From Limnohabitans lacus (GTDB taxonomy: Bacteria; Pseudomonadota; Gammaproteobacteria; Burkholderiales; Burkholderiaceae_C): a DNA stretch of 64,000 nt. The stretch's first letter is position 1, and each line of letters begins with the position of its first letter. The notes beneath the pieces are model-generated. The model was given only the letters and a program-made list of their open reading frames with translations. It made no database searches and was not told the DNA's origin. The stretch spans positions 248,001 to 312,000 of the forward strand of contig NZ_JASGBH010000003.1 in NCBI RefSeq assembly GCF_030053395.1. The letters run 5' to 3'. Position numbers and translations under genes: made by a program. Positions 17,217 through 24,955 of the stretch are shown piece by piece.

Positions 17217-17440
17217 CTGAGCCTCTGTGATGGATGCTGTCAGGGTAGCAGTGTCCACGGCGTGTTTTGTTGCTTCAGGTCATGCGTTTCGCTCTAGACG
17301 GATTGCGCAAAGCGAGGCACACTGAGCCACCCTCTGCTTGCAAACCCCATGAGCATCCAAGTCTTGATCGTCGGCATTCACCTCGCGCGCAGCACGCGGG
17401 GCAAGCCTTGCGCGCCGCCGCAGTGGCTGTGATCTTTCCC

Positions 17441-17518
17441 TTGTAGGTCGGCGGCTTGGAGCCCCGACAAGTTGGCGACGTACAAGCGCCACCTCAGACC
17501 TGAAGCTCTGACCTACAA
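17441..17518. repeat. Composite REP/BIME-like element
   Basis: A 78-bp element bounded by perfect 9-bp inverted ends TTGTAGGTC and GACCTACAA. The left half is a GTCGGCGGCT-TGG-AGCCCCGAC hairpin. The right half, read on the other strand, is TGTAGGTCAGAGCTTCAGGTC. The two halves are thus inverted relatives, the arrangement of a bacterial interspersed mosaic element. Related single copies occur at 22598-22622 and 24071-24092. Confidence 0.7.
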
Positions 17519-17531
17519 AAATCTTTTTTTA

Positions 17532-17545
17532 CCAATTTCAATTGG
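17532..17545. promoter_or_regulatory. Palindrome upstream of hppD
   Basis: Perfect dyad CCAATT-TC-AATTGG, centred about 55 bp before the hppD start within an AT-rich stretch. It is placed where an operator would overlap or flank the promoter. The binding protein is unknown. Confidence 0.35.
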
Positions 17546-17593
17546 GGCCGCGCACGCATCGCAGCATGGCCCTGTGGATGACTGGAGATGTTC

Positions 17594-18676
17594 ATGGCTG
17601 ATTTGTTTGAGAACCCCATGGGTTTGTGTGGTTTCGAGTTTGTCGAGTTCGCCTCGCCGGTGCCCGGTTTGCTGGAGCCCTTGTTTGAAAAAATGGGCTT
17701 TTCTTTGGTGGCCAAGCACCGGTCCAAAGACGTGGTGCTGTACCGCCAGGGCGATATCAATTTCATCGTCAACCGCGAGCCCAAGAGCTTGGCGGGGTAC
17801 TTTGCTTCGGAGCACGGCCCCTGCGCTTGTGCGCTGGCTTTTCGGGTGAAGGATTCACACCAGGCCTACGCCCGTGCGCTGGCGATGGGCGCACAACCGG
17901 TGGATGTGCCCACCGGGCCGATGGAATTGCGCCTGCCCGCCATCAAGGGCATTGGCGGTGCGCCACTGTATTTGATCGACCGCTACGAAGACGGCAAGAG
18001 CATTTACGACATCGACTTTGAATTCATCGAGGGTGTGGACCGCCATCCGCCCGGCCACGGCTTCAACTTGATCGATCACTTGACGCACAACGTGTACAAG
18101 GGTCGCATGGCGTTTTGGGGCGGCTTTTACGAGAAGATTTTCAACTTCCGAGAGATCCGTTACTTTGACATCAAGGGCGAATACACGGGCCTGACCAGCC
18201 GGGCCATGACCGCGCCCGATGGCTTGATCCGCATTCCGCTCAACGAAGAGTCGGGCAAGACGGGCGGGCAGATCGAAGAGTTCCTGATGCAGTTCAACGG
18301 TGAGGGCATCCAGCACATTGCTTTGCTGACAGACGACCTTTTGAAGAGCGTCGATGCCTTGCAGATGGCGGGCATCCCGCTCATGACCGCGCCCAATGAC
18401 ATCTATTACGAGATGCTGCAAGAGCGCTTGCCTGGCCACGGCGAGCCGGTGCCTGAGTTGCAGGCACGGGGCATTTTGATGGATGGCTCGACCGCCCATG
18501 GCGAGAAGCGATTGCTGCTGCAGATCTTCAGCCAGACCTTGCTGGGGCCGGTGTTCTTCGAGTTCATCCAGCGCAAGGCCGACGAGGGCTTTGGCGAAGG
18601 CAACTTCAAGGCCTTGTTTGAGAGTCTGGAGCGCGATCAGATCCGCCGAGGGGCGATCGAAGTGGACGCGGTCTGA
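17594..18676 (+). CDS. hppD: 4-hydroxyphenylpyruvate dioxygenase
   Basis: Non-haem Fe(II) dioxygenase of tyrosine catabolism that converts 4-hydroxyphenylpyruvate to homogentisate. It has 360 residues, matching bacterial enzymes. The three iron ligands fall at His162, His241 and Glu323, one residue off the Pseudomonas fluorescens numbering (161/240/322). They sit in the motifs [22 protein letters not shown] and [11 protein letters not shown] 17594 has GGAG 6 bases upstream; an ATG six bases earlier is too close to that site. No homogentisate dioxygenase gene lies nearby. Confidence 0.96.
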   Translation: MADLFENPMGLCGFEFVEFASPVPGLLEPLFEKMGFSLVAKHRSKDVVLYRQGDINFIVNREPKSLAGYFASEHGPCACALAFRVKDSHQAYARALAMGAQPVDVPTGPMELRLPAIKGIGGAPLYLIDRYEDGKSIYDIDFEFIEGVDRHPPGHGFNLIDHLTHNVYKGRMAFWGGFYEKIFNFREIRYFDIKGEYTGLTSRAMTAPDGLIRIPLNEESGKTGGQIEEFLMQFNGEGIQHIALLTDDLLKSVDALQMAGIPLMTAPNDIYYEMLQERLPGHGEPVPELQARGILMDGSTAHGEKRLLLQIFSQTLLGPVFFEFIQRKADEGFGEGNFKALFESLERDQIRRGAIEVDAV

Positions 18677-18718
18677 AAAACTTGGGGCCCATCCGCATCA
18701 AGCGGTGGCTCCAAGCGT

Positions 18719-18832
18719 TCAGCAAAAAATCAGCGCCAGCATGGCCGGGTCATCGATCAGGTTGGTCGTGGCGTAGCCGGCCAAGCGATAGGCCAGCAGC
18801 GTCAAGTAATCCAACCAAGCGTCTGAATGCAT
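18719..18832 (-). CDS. Short open frame, 37 codons, possible small protein or relic
   Basis: An ATG-started frame of 37 residues reading MHSDAWLDYLTLLAYRLAGY and ending DDPAMLALIFC. It uses typical GC-rich third positions and has a plausible helical profile, so it may be coding. No ribosome site is evident and no family was recognised. It lies just 42 bp downstream of the TctC relic on the same strand, so it may belong to the same decayed locus. Confidence 0.25.
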   Translation of the reverse strand: MHSDAWLDYLTLLAYRLAGYATTNLIDDPAMLALIFC

Positions 18833-18874
18833 GGGCCGTATTGTCGCAAATCGCGGCCCGCATCCCAGCGGTGA

Positions 18875-18937
18875 TCACTCTGCTTTGACGTTGGCCGCCT
18901 GGATAACTTTGCCCCAGCGCTCGTATCTGCCCCTGAA
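18875..18937 (-). pseudogene. C-terminal remnant of a Bug/TctC-type solute receptor gene
   Basis: Reading the minus strand to a TGA at 18875-18877 gives FRGRYERWGKVIQAANVKAE. This is the hallmark C-terminus of the periplasmic Bug (TctC) receptors abundant in Burkholderiales (consensus close to ERWGKVIRDANIKAE). Upstream of this the similarity stops, and the divergent MFS gene begins within 60 bp. A full gene (about 320 codons) has therefore been deleted down to about 20 codons. Confidence 0.65.
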
Positions 18938-18998
18938 GCATGCGCGACTGCTGGCCTTGCAGGCAGGGCCTAGCATGGTGAACATTGAAAGGTTTTTG

Positions 18999-20225
18999 AT
19001 GTCTTCCGCTTTTTCAGGTTCATTTCAGCGACTGGCGATGTCCAACCTCTTGGCCCAATCGGCCGAACAGTTGAGCTTGGCGGCGGTGCCGATCGTGGCG
19101 GTGCTCATGCTTCAGGCGGGGCCTGGCGAGATTGGCATGCTGGCGTCTGTTCAGTCCTTGCCGTTTTTGCTGATGTCCATGCCTTTGGGTTTGCTGGCCG
19201 ACCGCACGTCGCGCACACGCCTGATGGCCTTGGCCGAGGCTTTGCGGGCGCTGGCCTTGTTGCTTTTGTTGGCCTTGATTCTCACGGGGCAGGTGTCGAT
19301 CATGGCGCTGGCGGTGATCGGCTTCATGGCGGCGGTGGGCACGGTGGCCTTCAGTGTGGCTGCGCCATCGCTGGTGCCGGCTTTGGTGCCTGTGGAGGGG
19401 CTGGCGCGGGCCAATGGCCGTTTGGAGCTGGCCCGCAGTGCCGCCTTTGCAGCAGGGCCTGCATTGGCCGGTGCACTGATCGCCTGGACAGGGGCGCCTG
19501 CGGCCTTTGTGCTGTCGGGCATGTTGTCGGTGGCAGCGGTGCTGTGTTTGCGCGGTATTGCTGAGCCGGCGCGGGCGGCCATGCCTGCAAGGCACCCCTT
19601 GTTGGAGTTGCAAGACGGCGCCAAGTGGGTTTGGCAAAGCGATTTGCTCAGGCCCATGGTGTTTTGTTCGGTGGCATGGAACATCTCTTGGTTCATGCTG
19701 CAAGCCGCTTACGTGCCCTATGCCATCCACGACCTGGGGCTGGACGCCAGCGGCGTGGGGGTCACGCTGGCCTGCTACGGCGTGGGCATGATCGTGGGGT
19801 CTTTGCTGGCACCGCGCGTGGTGGCGGCGTTGCCCTTTGGCCGCGCGATTTTGGTGGGGCCGTATGTCTCGGTCCTGTCGGCTTTGACGATGGCTTTGAC
19901 CTTGTTTTGGCCCTACGGTTGGTTGGCCGCCTTGTCTTACTTTTTGTACGGTGCGGGTCCGATCCTTTGGGTCATCACCTCGACCACCTTGCGCCAGACG
20001 GTCACGCCACGCGCCATGATCGGACGGGTCACGTCCATCATCATCGTGTCGAGCACGGGTGCACGGCCACTGGGCGCGGCGCTGGGCGGTGTGTTGGGGG
20101 TGTACTTTCCCGCCTCGGTCAGCCTGTGGTGCGTGGTGCTCGGCTTTGGCGTGCAGGCGGTGATCATCACCGCGTCCAAGGTGCGCACACTCCAGCGCTT
20201 GCCTGACCCTTTGCCAGACACCTGA
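18999..20225 (+). CDS. MFS transporter (EntS/MFS_3-like)
   Basis: Twelve-helix major facilitator protein of 408 residues. It starts MSSAFSGSFQRLAMSN, with a loop motif GLLADRTSRTR at about 66-76 and long hydrophobic helices. The pattern, including weakly charged N- and C-termini and a DGAKWVWQSDLLRPM block in the middle, fits the MFS_3 (enterobactin exporter-like) subgroup. ATG 18999 has AAAGG 6 bases upstream; an in-frame ATG 24 bases earlier is less well placed. It is the first gene of a likely three-gene transcript with the NTF2-fold and enoyl-CoA hydratase genes (35- and 30-bp gaps). Confidence 0.85.
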   Translation: MSSAFSGSFQRLAMSNLLAQSAEQLSLAAVPIVAVLMLQAGPGEIGMLASVQSLPFLLMSMPLGLLADRTSRTRLMALAEALRALALLLLLALILTGQVSIMALAVIGFMAAVGTVAFSVAAPSLVPALVPVEGLARANGRLELARSAAFAAGPALAGALIAWTGAPAAFVLSGMLSVAAVLCLRGIAEPARAAMPARHPLLELQDGAKWVWQSDLLRPMVFCSVAWNISWFMLQAAYVPYAIHDLGLDASGVGVTLACYGVGMIVGSLLAPRVVAALPFGRAILVGPYVSVLSALTMALTLFWPYGWLAALSYFLYGAGPILWVITSTTLRQTVTPRAMIGRVTSIIIVSSTGARPLGAALGGVLGVYFPASVSLWCVVLGFGVQAVIITASKVRTLQRLPDPLPDT

Positions 20226-20260
20226 GCCGATCGAAGAGAAACCTCTGAGGAGACAAGACC

Positions 20261-20758
20261 ATGGAACAAGCCGCTTTTGAAGCTTTGTTGAAACGGTTTT
20301 CGGCCGCGGCCGAAGCGGGCGATGGCGAGGCCTTTGCGCAGTGTTTCACGCCGGACGGCGTGTACCACGACTACATCTACGGCGACCACACGGGCCGGGC
20401 AGACATCGCGCACATGATGCGCGACCTGTTCCACCGCGATGCAGGGCCCGATTACCGCTGGGAGATGTTCGATCCGGTCTGCCATGGGCAGGTGGCCTAT
20501 GCGCGGTCTTTGTCGAGCTTCACCTCCAAGGTGCCTGAGTTCGCGGGGCGGCAGGTGGTCATCGACGGGATCAGCCGCTTTGAATTGCGTGACGGACTGA
20601 TCGCCGACTACAGCGAATCGGTCAATGGTGGCGTGGCAATGGTGCAGTTGGGTGTGGCGGCGACGCGCCTAGAGAAGGTGCTCAAGCGCTGGAGCCAGCA
20701 GTTGCTCGACCAACCCGCCACACAAGCATTTTTGGCCCGTGGCAAGCGCACGGATTGA
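20261..20758 (+). CDS. NTF2-like (SnoaL-type) fold protein
   Basis: Protein of 165 residues with the cone-shaped NTF2/SnoaL alpha+beta pattern: an N-terminal helix EALLKRFSAAAEAGDGEAF, then CFTPDGVYHDYIYGDHTGR, IAHMMRDLF and later DGISRFELRDGLI. Family members include isomerases, dehydratases and ligand-binding proteins of polyketide and hydroxy-acid metabolism. The sequence does not decide which. A strong GGAG precedes the ATG. It sits between MFS and enoyl-CoA hydratase genes, so a role on the same small-molecule pathway is inferred. Confidence 0.75.
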   Translation: MEQAAFEALLKRFSAAAEAGDGEAFAQCFTPDGVYHDYIYGDHTGRADIAHMMRDLFHRDAGPDYRWEMFDPVCHGQVAYARSLSSFTSKVPEFAGRQVVIDGISRFELRDGLIADYSESVNGGVAMVQLGVAATRLEKVLKRWSQQLLDQPATQAFLARGKRTD

Positions 20759-20788
20759 GTTGTTTCCTGTCCATCGAAAGGCCCTGAT

Positions 20789-21601
20789 ATGAGCTACCAA
20801 GACATCCTTTACAGCGTGGATCACCGCATCGCGACCATCACGTTGAACCGGCCAGACAAACTCAACGCCTGGACCGCTGTGATGGAGCGCGAGGTGCGCG
20901 AGGCCATGGACGCTGCAGCGGCTGACGATGGTGTGCGCGCCATTGTGCTGACGGGGGCAGGCCGCGGCTTTTGCGCGGGGGCCGACATGGACTTGCTCAA
21001 AGGGCTGGACCCGAGCGACATCACCGCGACCACCTGGACGAAACCCTTTGATGTGAACCAGCGGCTGGACTACCAGACGCGTTATGGGTTTTACCCGGCG
21101 ATCCCCAAGCCGGTGATCGGCATGCTCAACGGCGCAACCGCTGGCATTGGCTTGGTGCATGCCTTGTATTGCGACATTCGATTCGCGGCGGACAACGCGG
21201 TCTTCACCACCGCGTTTTCAAGGCGCGGCTTGATCGCCGAGCACGGCCTGAGCTGGATGCTGCCCCGCATCGTGGGCCACGCCAACGCCATGGATTTGTT
21301 GCTGTCGGCCCGCAAAGTGCTGGCCCCTGAGGCGCAGGCCATGGGTTTGGTCAACAAGGTGTTTGCGCCCGAGGCTTTGTCAGCCGCCACCTATGCCTAC
21401 GCGCGCGACTTGGTGGACAACGTGTCGCCGCGCTCGATGGCGGTGATCAAGCGCCAGCAGTACGACGCGCCGTTCCAGACGCTGGCAGAAAACACGCGCC
21501 AAGCCAACGCAGAGATGGCCCGCAGTTTTGAGAGTGAAGACTTTCGTGAAGGCGTGGCGCACTTCATGGAGAAACGCGCAGCGCAATTCACGGGCCGATG
21601 A
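20789..21601 (+). CDS. Enoyl-CoA hydratase/isomerase family protein
   Basis: Crotonase-fold enzyme of 270 residues. Oxyanion-hole blocks GRGFCAGADM (about 53-62) and NGATAGIGLVHAL (about 114-126) are present. So is the segment RRGLIAEHGLSWMLPRIVG, with the glutamate that acts as general acid/base in hydratases. An AAAGG site lies 7 bases before the ATG. It is the last gene of the MFS-NTF2-ECH unit. It lacks a partner dehydrogenase here, so its substrate chain cannot be inferred. Confidence 0.88.
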   Translation: MSYQDILYSVDHRIATITLNRPDKLNAWTAVMEREVREAMDAAAADDGVRAIVLTGAGRGFCAGADMDLLKGLDPSDITATTWTKPFDVNQRLDYQTRYGFYPAIPKPVIGMLNGATAGIGLVHALYCDIRFAADNAVFTTAFSRRGLIAEHGLSWMLPRIVGHANAMDLLLSARKVLAPEAQAMGLVNKVFAPEALSAATYAYARDLVDNVSPRSMAVIKRQQYDAPFQTLAENTRQANAEMARSFESEDFREGVAHFMEKRAAQFTGR

Positions 21602-21625
21602 TCGGGCCGGTGCTTGGCCCTCGGC

Positions 21626-22492
21626 TCACTTGAGGGTCATCAACGGAATGTCTTTGGCCGTGGCCAGCTTGTCCAGTTGTGCCCGAGTTTGTCCGGCCAA
21701 GAAAGCTTCGATGGCTTTGCGGGTGGCGGGCTTGAACAGGTCTTTGACCGGATGGGCCAGCTTCACGCCAGCGGCTTCGCACAGGCTGATGGCAAAGTGG
21801 GGCTCGAGCGCGGCCACCGCCACCCGGCCGTTTTTGCAGGCATAGATGCGGTAGCCCGCGTGCGCGCCACCCACAGCGCCGTCGGGTGTGGTCATGCGCA
21901 ACTGGCGGGGCAGGGCCAGCCACGCGGCCGCCGTGGACAGAGCCACTTCGTGGCGCGAGCCTTTGCCGCTGCTTTTTTGGGTGATCACCGCTTTGAGCGT
22001 GGCCTCGCTGGCCATGAGTGCGCCGCCCATGTCGGCAAACAGGCTGGGGGGCAGGTCCATGCCGTTGACCAAGCCGACTTCGGCCTGGTAGGTCAGATCG
22101 TGGCCGGGGATCTCGGCCAGTGGGCCAGGCGCGCCCACCACTTCGATCAGGCTGAGTGCAGGGTATTGTTTTTGCAGCGCCTTCCAGCTCAGACCCAACT
22201 TGGTCAAAGCCGAGGGGCGAAACGAGGTCAAGAGCACATCGGTCTTGGGCAGCAGCTTGTGCAGTGCGGCCTGACCTGCAGCGGTTTTGAGGTCCAACGT
22301 TTGGTGTTTGACGCCCTTGTGCAGCAGGTCGTAACCCTCGGGGGTGTAGTGCTGCATCGGGTCGCCCGCAGGTGGGTTGACCTTGGTGCAGCTGGCTCCC
22401 ATTTGCGCCAAGCGCATGAGGGCTGCAGGGCCGGGCAGGTTGAGGGCGAGGCTGAGAACGCGGACACCGCGCAGGGGCTTGAGTGAGGACAT
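21626..22492 (-). CDS. Short CaiB/BaiF-type CoA transferase
   Basis: Family III CoA transferase or alpha-methylacyl-CoA racemase-like protein. The N-terminal block LKPLRGVRVLSLALNLPGPAALMRLAQMGA and the catalytic Asp region EIPGHDLTYQAEVG are both present. It is 288 residues, clearly shorter than the usual 360-430, with the second large-domain part reduced. The ATG at 22492 is used; the frame stays open upstream without family similarity. It is convergent with the enoyl-CoA hydratase gene, whose product could act on the same CoA esters. It may be a genuinely short subfamily or a degraded copy. Confidence 0.75.
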   Translation of the reverse strand: MSSLKPLRGVRVLSLALNLPGPAALMRLAQMGASCTKVNPPAGDPMQHYTPEGYDLLHKGVKHQTLDLKTAAGQAALHKLLPKTDVLLTSFRPSALTKLGLSWKALQKQYPALSLIEVVGAPGPLAEIPGHDLTYQAEVGLVNGMDLPPSLFADMGGALMASEATLKAVITQKSSGKGSRHEVALSTAAAWLALPRQLRMTTPDGAVGGAHAGYRIYACKNGRVAVAALEPHFAISLCEAAGVKLAHPVKDLFKPATRKAIEAFLAGQTRAQLDKLATAKDIPLMTLK

Positions 22493-22597
22493 GCAGGAGC
22501 CTTGAAATGATTCCAGCGAATTATGGTCAAGCGGCTGACGGGGCACTGTCACCTGTGCAGTTTTGGCGATGAAGACACCGCACTGGAAACCAGTCCC

Positions 22598-22622
22598 GTA
22601 GGTCGGACCTTCAGGTCCGTCA
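22598..22622. repeat. REP-like hairpin (GTAGGTCGG family)
   Basis: GTAGGTCGGACCT-TC-AGGTCCGTC: a 7-bp perfect stem CGGACCT / AGGTCCG with a 2-base loop, preceded by the GTAGGTC head also found in the 17441-17518 element. It lies in the 180-bp gap between the CoA transferase start and the pobA stop. Confidence 0.65.
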
Positions 22623-22672
22623 TGGCTTGTGCAGGCCCTTACCGGGTCGCGTGCCAACCATCTGTCACGCGA

Positions 22673-23908
<1,236 letters not shown>

Positions 23909-23951
23909 TTAGGCAAGGCCTTGGCATGCAGTCTTTGCTGGGCTCAGAGAT

Positions 23952-23988
23952 TGTGCGATGATTGGCATTGATGTGCGAATATCGCGCA
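23952..23988. promoter_or_regulatory. Putative PobR/PcaU-type operator
   Basis: TGTGCGA at 23952-23958 is repeated exactly 20 bp on (23972-23978). The second copy forms an inverted repeat with TCGCGCA at 23982-23988 across ATA, one mismatch in seven. This mix of direct and inverted half-sites on one helical face is the layout described for PcaU/PobR of the IclR family. It lies midway between pobA and the regulator gene. Confidence 0.6.
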
Positions 23989-24070
23989 AATTGATCTGGC
24001 TCAACCGAACCATGCAAAGACGCCGTTCGGGCCCGTAGCCGCTTGACAGCTCGAAAAGGGCGTCTTTCGG

Positions 24071-24092
24071 GTCGGCGGCTTGAGCCCCGACA
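24071..24092. repeat. REP-like hairpin copy
   Basis: GTCGGCGGCTTGAGCCCCGACA differs by one base from the left hairpin of the 17441-17518 element. It lies in the 5' region of the IclR regulator gene, 23 bp before its ATG, so it is probably transcribed in that leader. Confidence 0.65.
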
Positions 24093-24114
24093 TTCTTCTG
24101 GAGTGATCTGATCC

Positions 24115-24885
24115 ATGACCATCGCCAAAGCCGATTACATCGAAGGACTGGCCAAAGGGCTGTCCGTCTTGGAAGCTTTTGACACCGAACGCCAACGTTT
24201 GAATGCCACGCTGGCGGCGCAGCGCACCGGTATCACCCGTGCTGCGGCGCGGCGGCATTTGCTCACCTTGGCCGAGCTGGGTTATTTGGAAACTGATGGC
24301 AGCCATTACTGGTTGTCGGCCCGGGTGCTGCGCTTTGCGGGCAGCTACATGGCGACTTCACGTTTGCCCCGTGCTTTGCAGCCCACACTCAATCGGCTGG
24401 CCTTGCAAACGCAGGCCTCGTTTTCGGCCGTGGTGCTTGATGGTGACGAGTGTGTGATCGTCGCGCGCAGCGCGGGTGTGGCCGAGCCGGTTCGGCATTT
24501 GGCTTATGGCCTGCATCTGGGGGCACGATTGCCTGCACACGCCACCTCCACGGGTCAGGTCTTGCTGGCCAATTTGCCCAAGGAAGATTTGACCGCTTGG
24601 CTCAAAGGGCGAAGCTTGGCCAGGATCACGCCGCAGACCGAAGTGGGCATGCCCACGTTCAAGAAGATCATCCACCAGGTGCGCACGCAAGACCACGCCT
24701 TGTCCCGTGATGCCCATGAGTTGGGCATCCATGCCTTGGCCGTGCCACTGCGCAACATGCAAGGCCGAACTTTGGCGGCGCTCAATGTGGTGGGCGGCCC
24801 AGAGCAGTTGACCGACTCAGCCGTCACGCACAAATGGCTGCCACTGCTCTGGGAGGCTGCAAGAGAATTGCGACCGTTGCTCTGA
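24115..24885 (+). CDS. pobR: IclR family transcriptional regulator, PobR/PcaR type
   Basis: Regulator of 256 residues. An N-terminal winged helix-turn-helix spans about 8-70 (LAKGLSVLEAFD, then GITRAAARRHLLTLAELGYL). The IclR effector domain spans about 80-250 (ARLPAHATSTGQVLLA). It belongs to the pca/pob branch that responds to aromatic acids such as 4-hydroxybenzoate or protocatechuate. It is divergent from pobA with an operator-like array between them. A GGAG is 11 bases before the ATG. It most likely activates pobA in response to 4-hydroxybenzoate; the symbol is inferred from context. Confidence 0.82.
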   Translation: MTIAKADYIEGLAKGLSVLEAFDTERQRLNATLAAQRTGITRAAARRHLLTLAELGYLETDGSHYWLSARVLRFAGSYMATSRLPRALQPTLNRLALQTQASFSAVVLDGDECVIVARSAGVAEPVRHLAYGLHLGARLPAHATSTGQVLLANLPKEDLTAWLKGRSLARITPQTEVGMPTFKKIIHQVRTQDHALSRDAHELGIHALAVPLRNMQGRTLAALNVVGGPEQLTDSAVTHKWLPLLWEAARELRPLL

Positions 24886-24898
24886 ATGATCTGCTAGG

Positions 24899-24931
24899 AT
24901 ACTTTTTATAAATAAAATACATGAAAAGTAT
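24899..24931. promoter_or_regulatory. AT-rich inverted repeat upstream of the S41 lipoprotein gene
   Basis: Arms ATACTTTT and AAAAGTAT separated by 17 AT-rich bases, in the 70-bp gap before the protease gene. It could be an operator or overlap the promoter. The stem is too weak and T-poor to be a good terminator for the regulator gene. Confidence 0.35.
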
Positions 24932-24955
24932 TCATAATCATTTTGAGGGAGACCT

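Larger units (their letters stand above)
17217..17593. other. Intergenic spacer between DUF1003 gene and hppD
   Basis: No convincing gene is seen in these 377 bp. A 28-codon plus-strand frame at 17349 (starting MSIQVLIVGIHLAR) has no visible ribosome site or recognised family. The spacer holds the composite repeat at 17441-17518, an AT-rich run (17518-17545) likely to include the hppD promoter, and a 14-bp palindrome at 17532-17545. Confidence 0.6.
18677..18998. other. Decayed spacer between hppD and MFS gene
   Basis: These 322 bp hold no complete gene. On the minus strand they contain a C-terminal relic of a TctC-type receptor (18875-18937) and a 37-codon frame (18719-18832). The first part after hppD shows no terminator hairpin that I can see. 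Confidence 0.5.

Noticed and set aside
17349..17435. 28-codon plus-strand frame in the DUF1003/hppD spacer as a small gene
   Set aside because: No ribosome site, no recognised family and an arginine-rich composition expected from GC-rich noncoding DNA.
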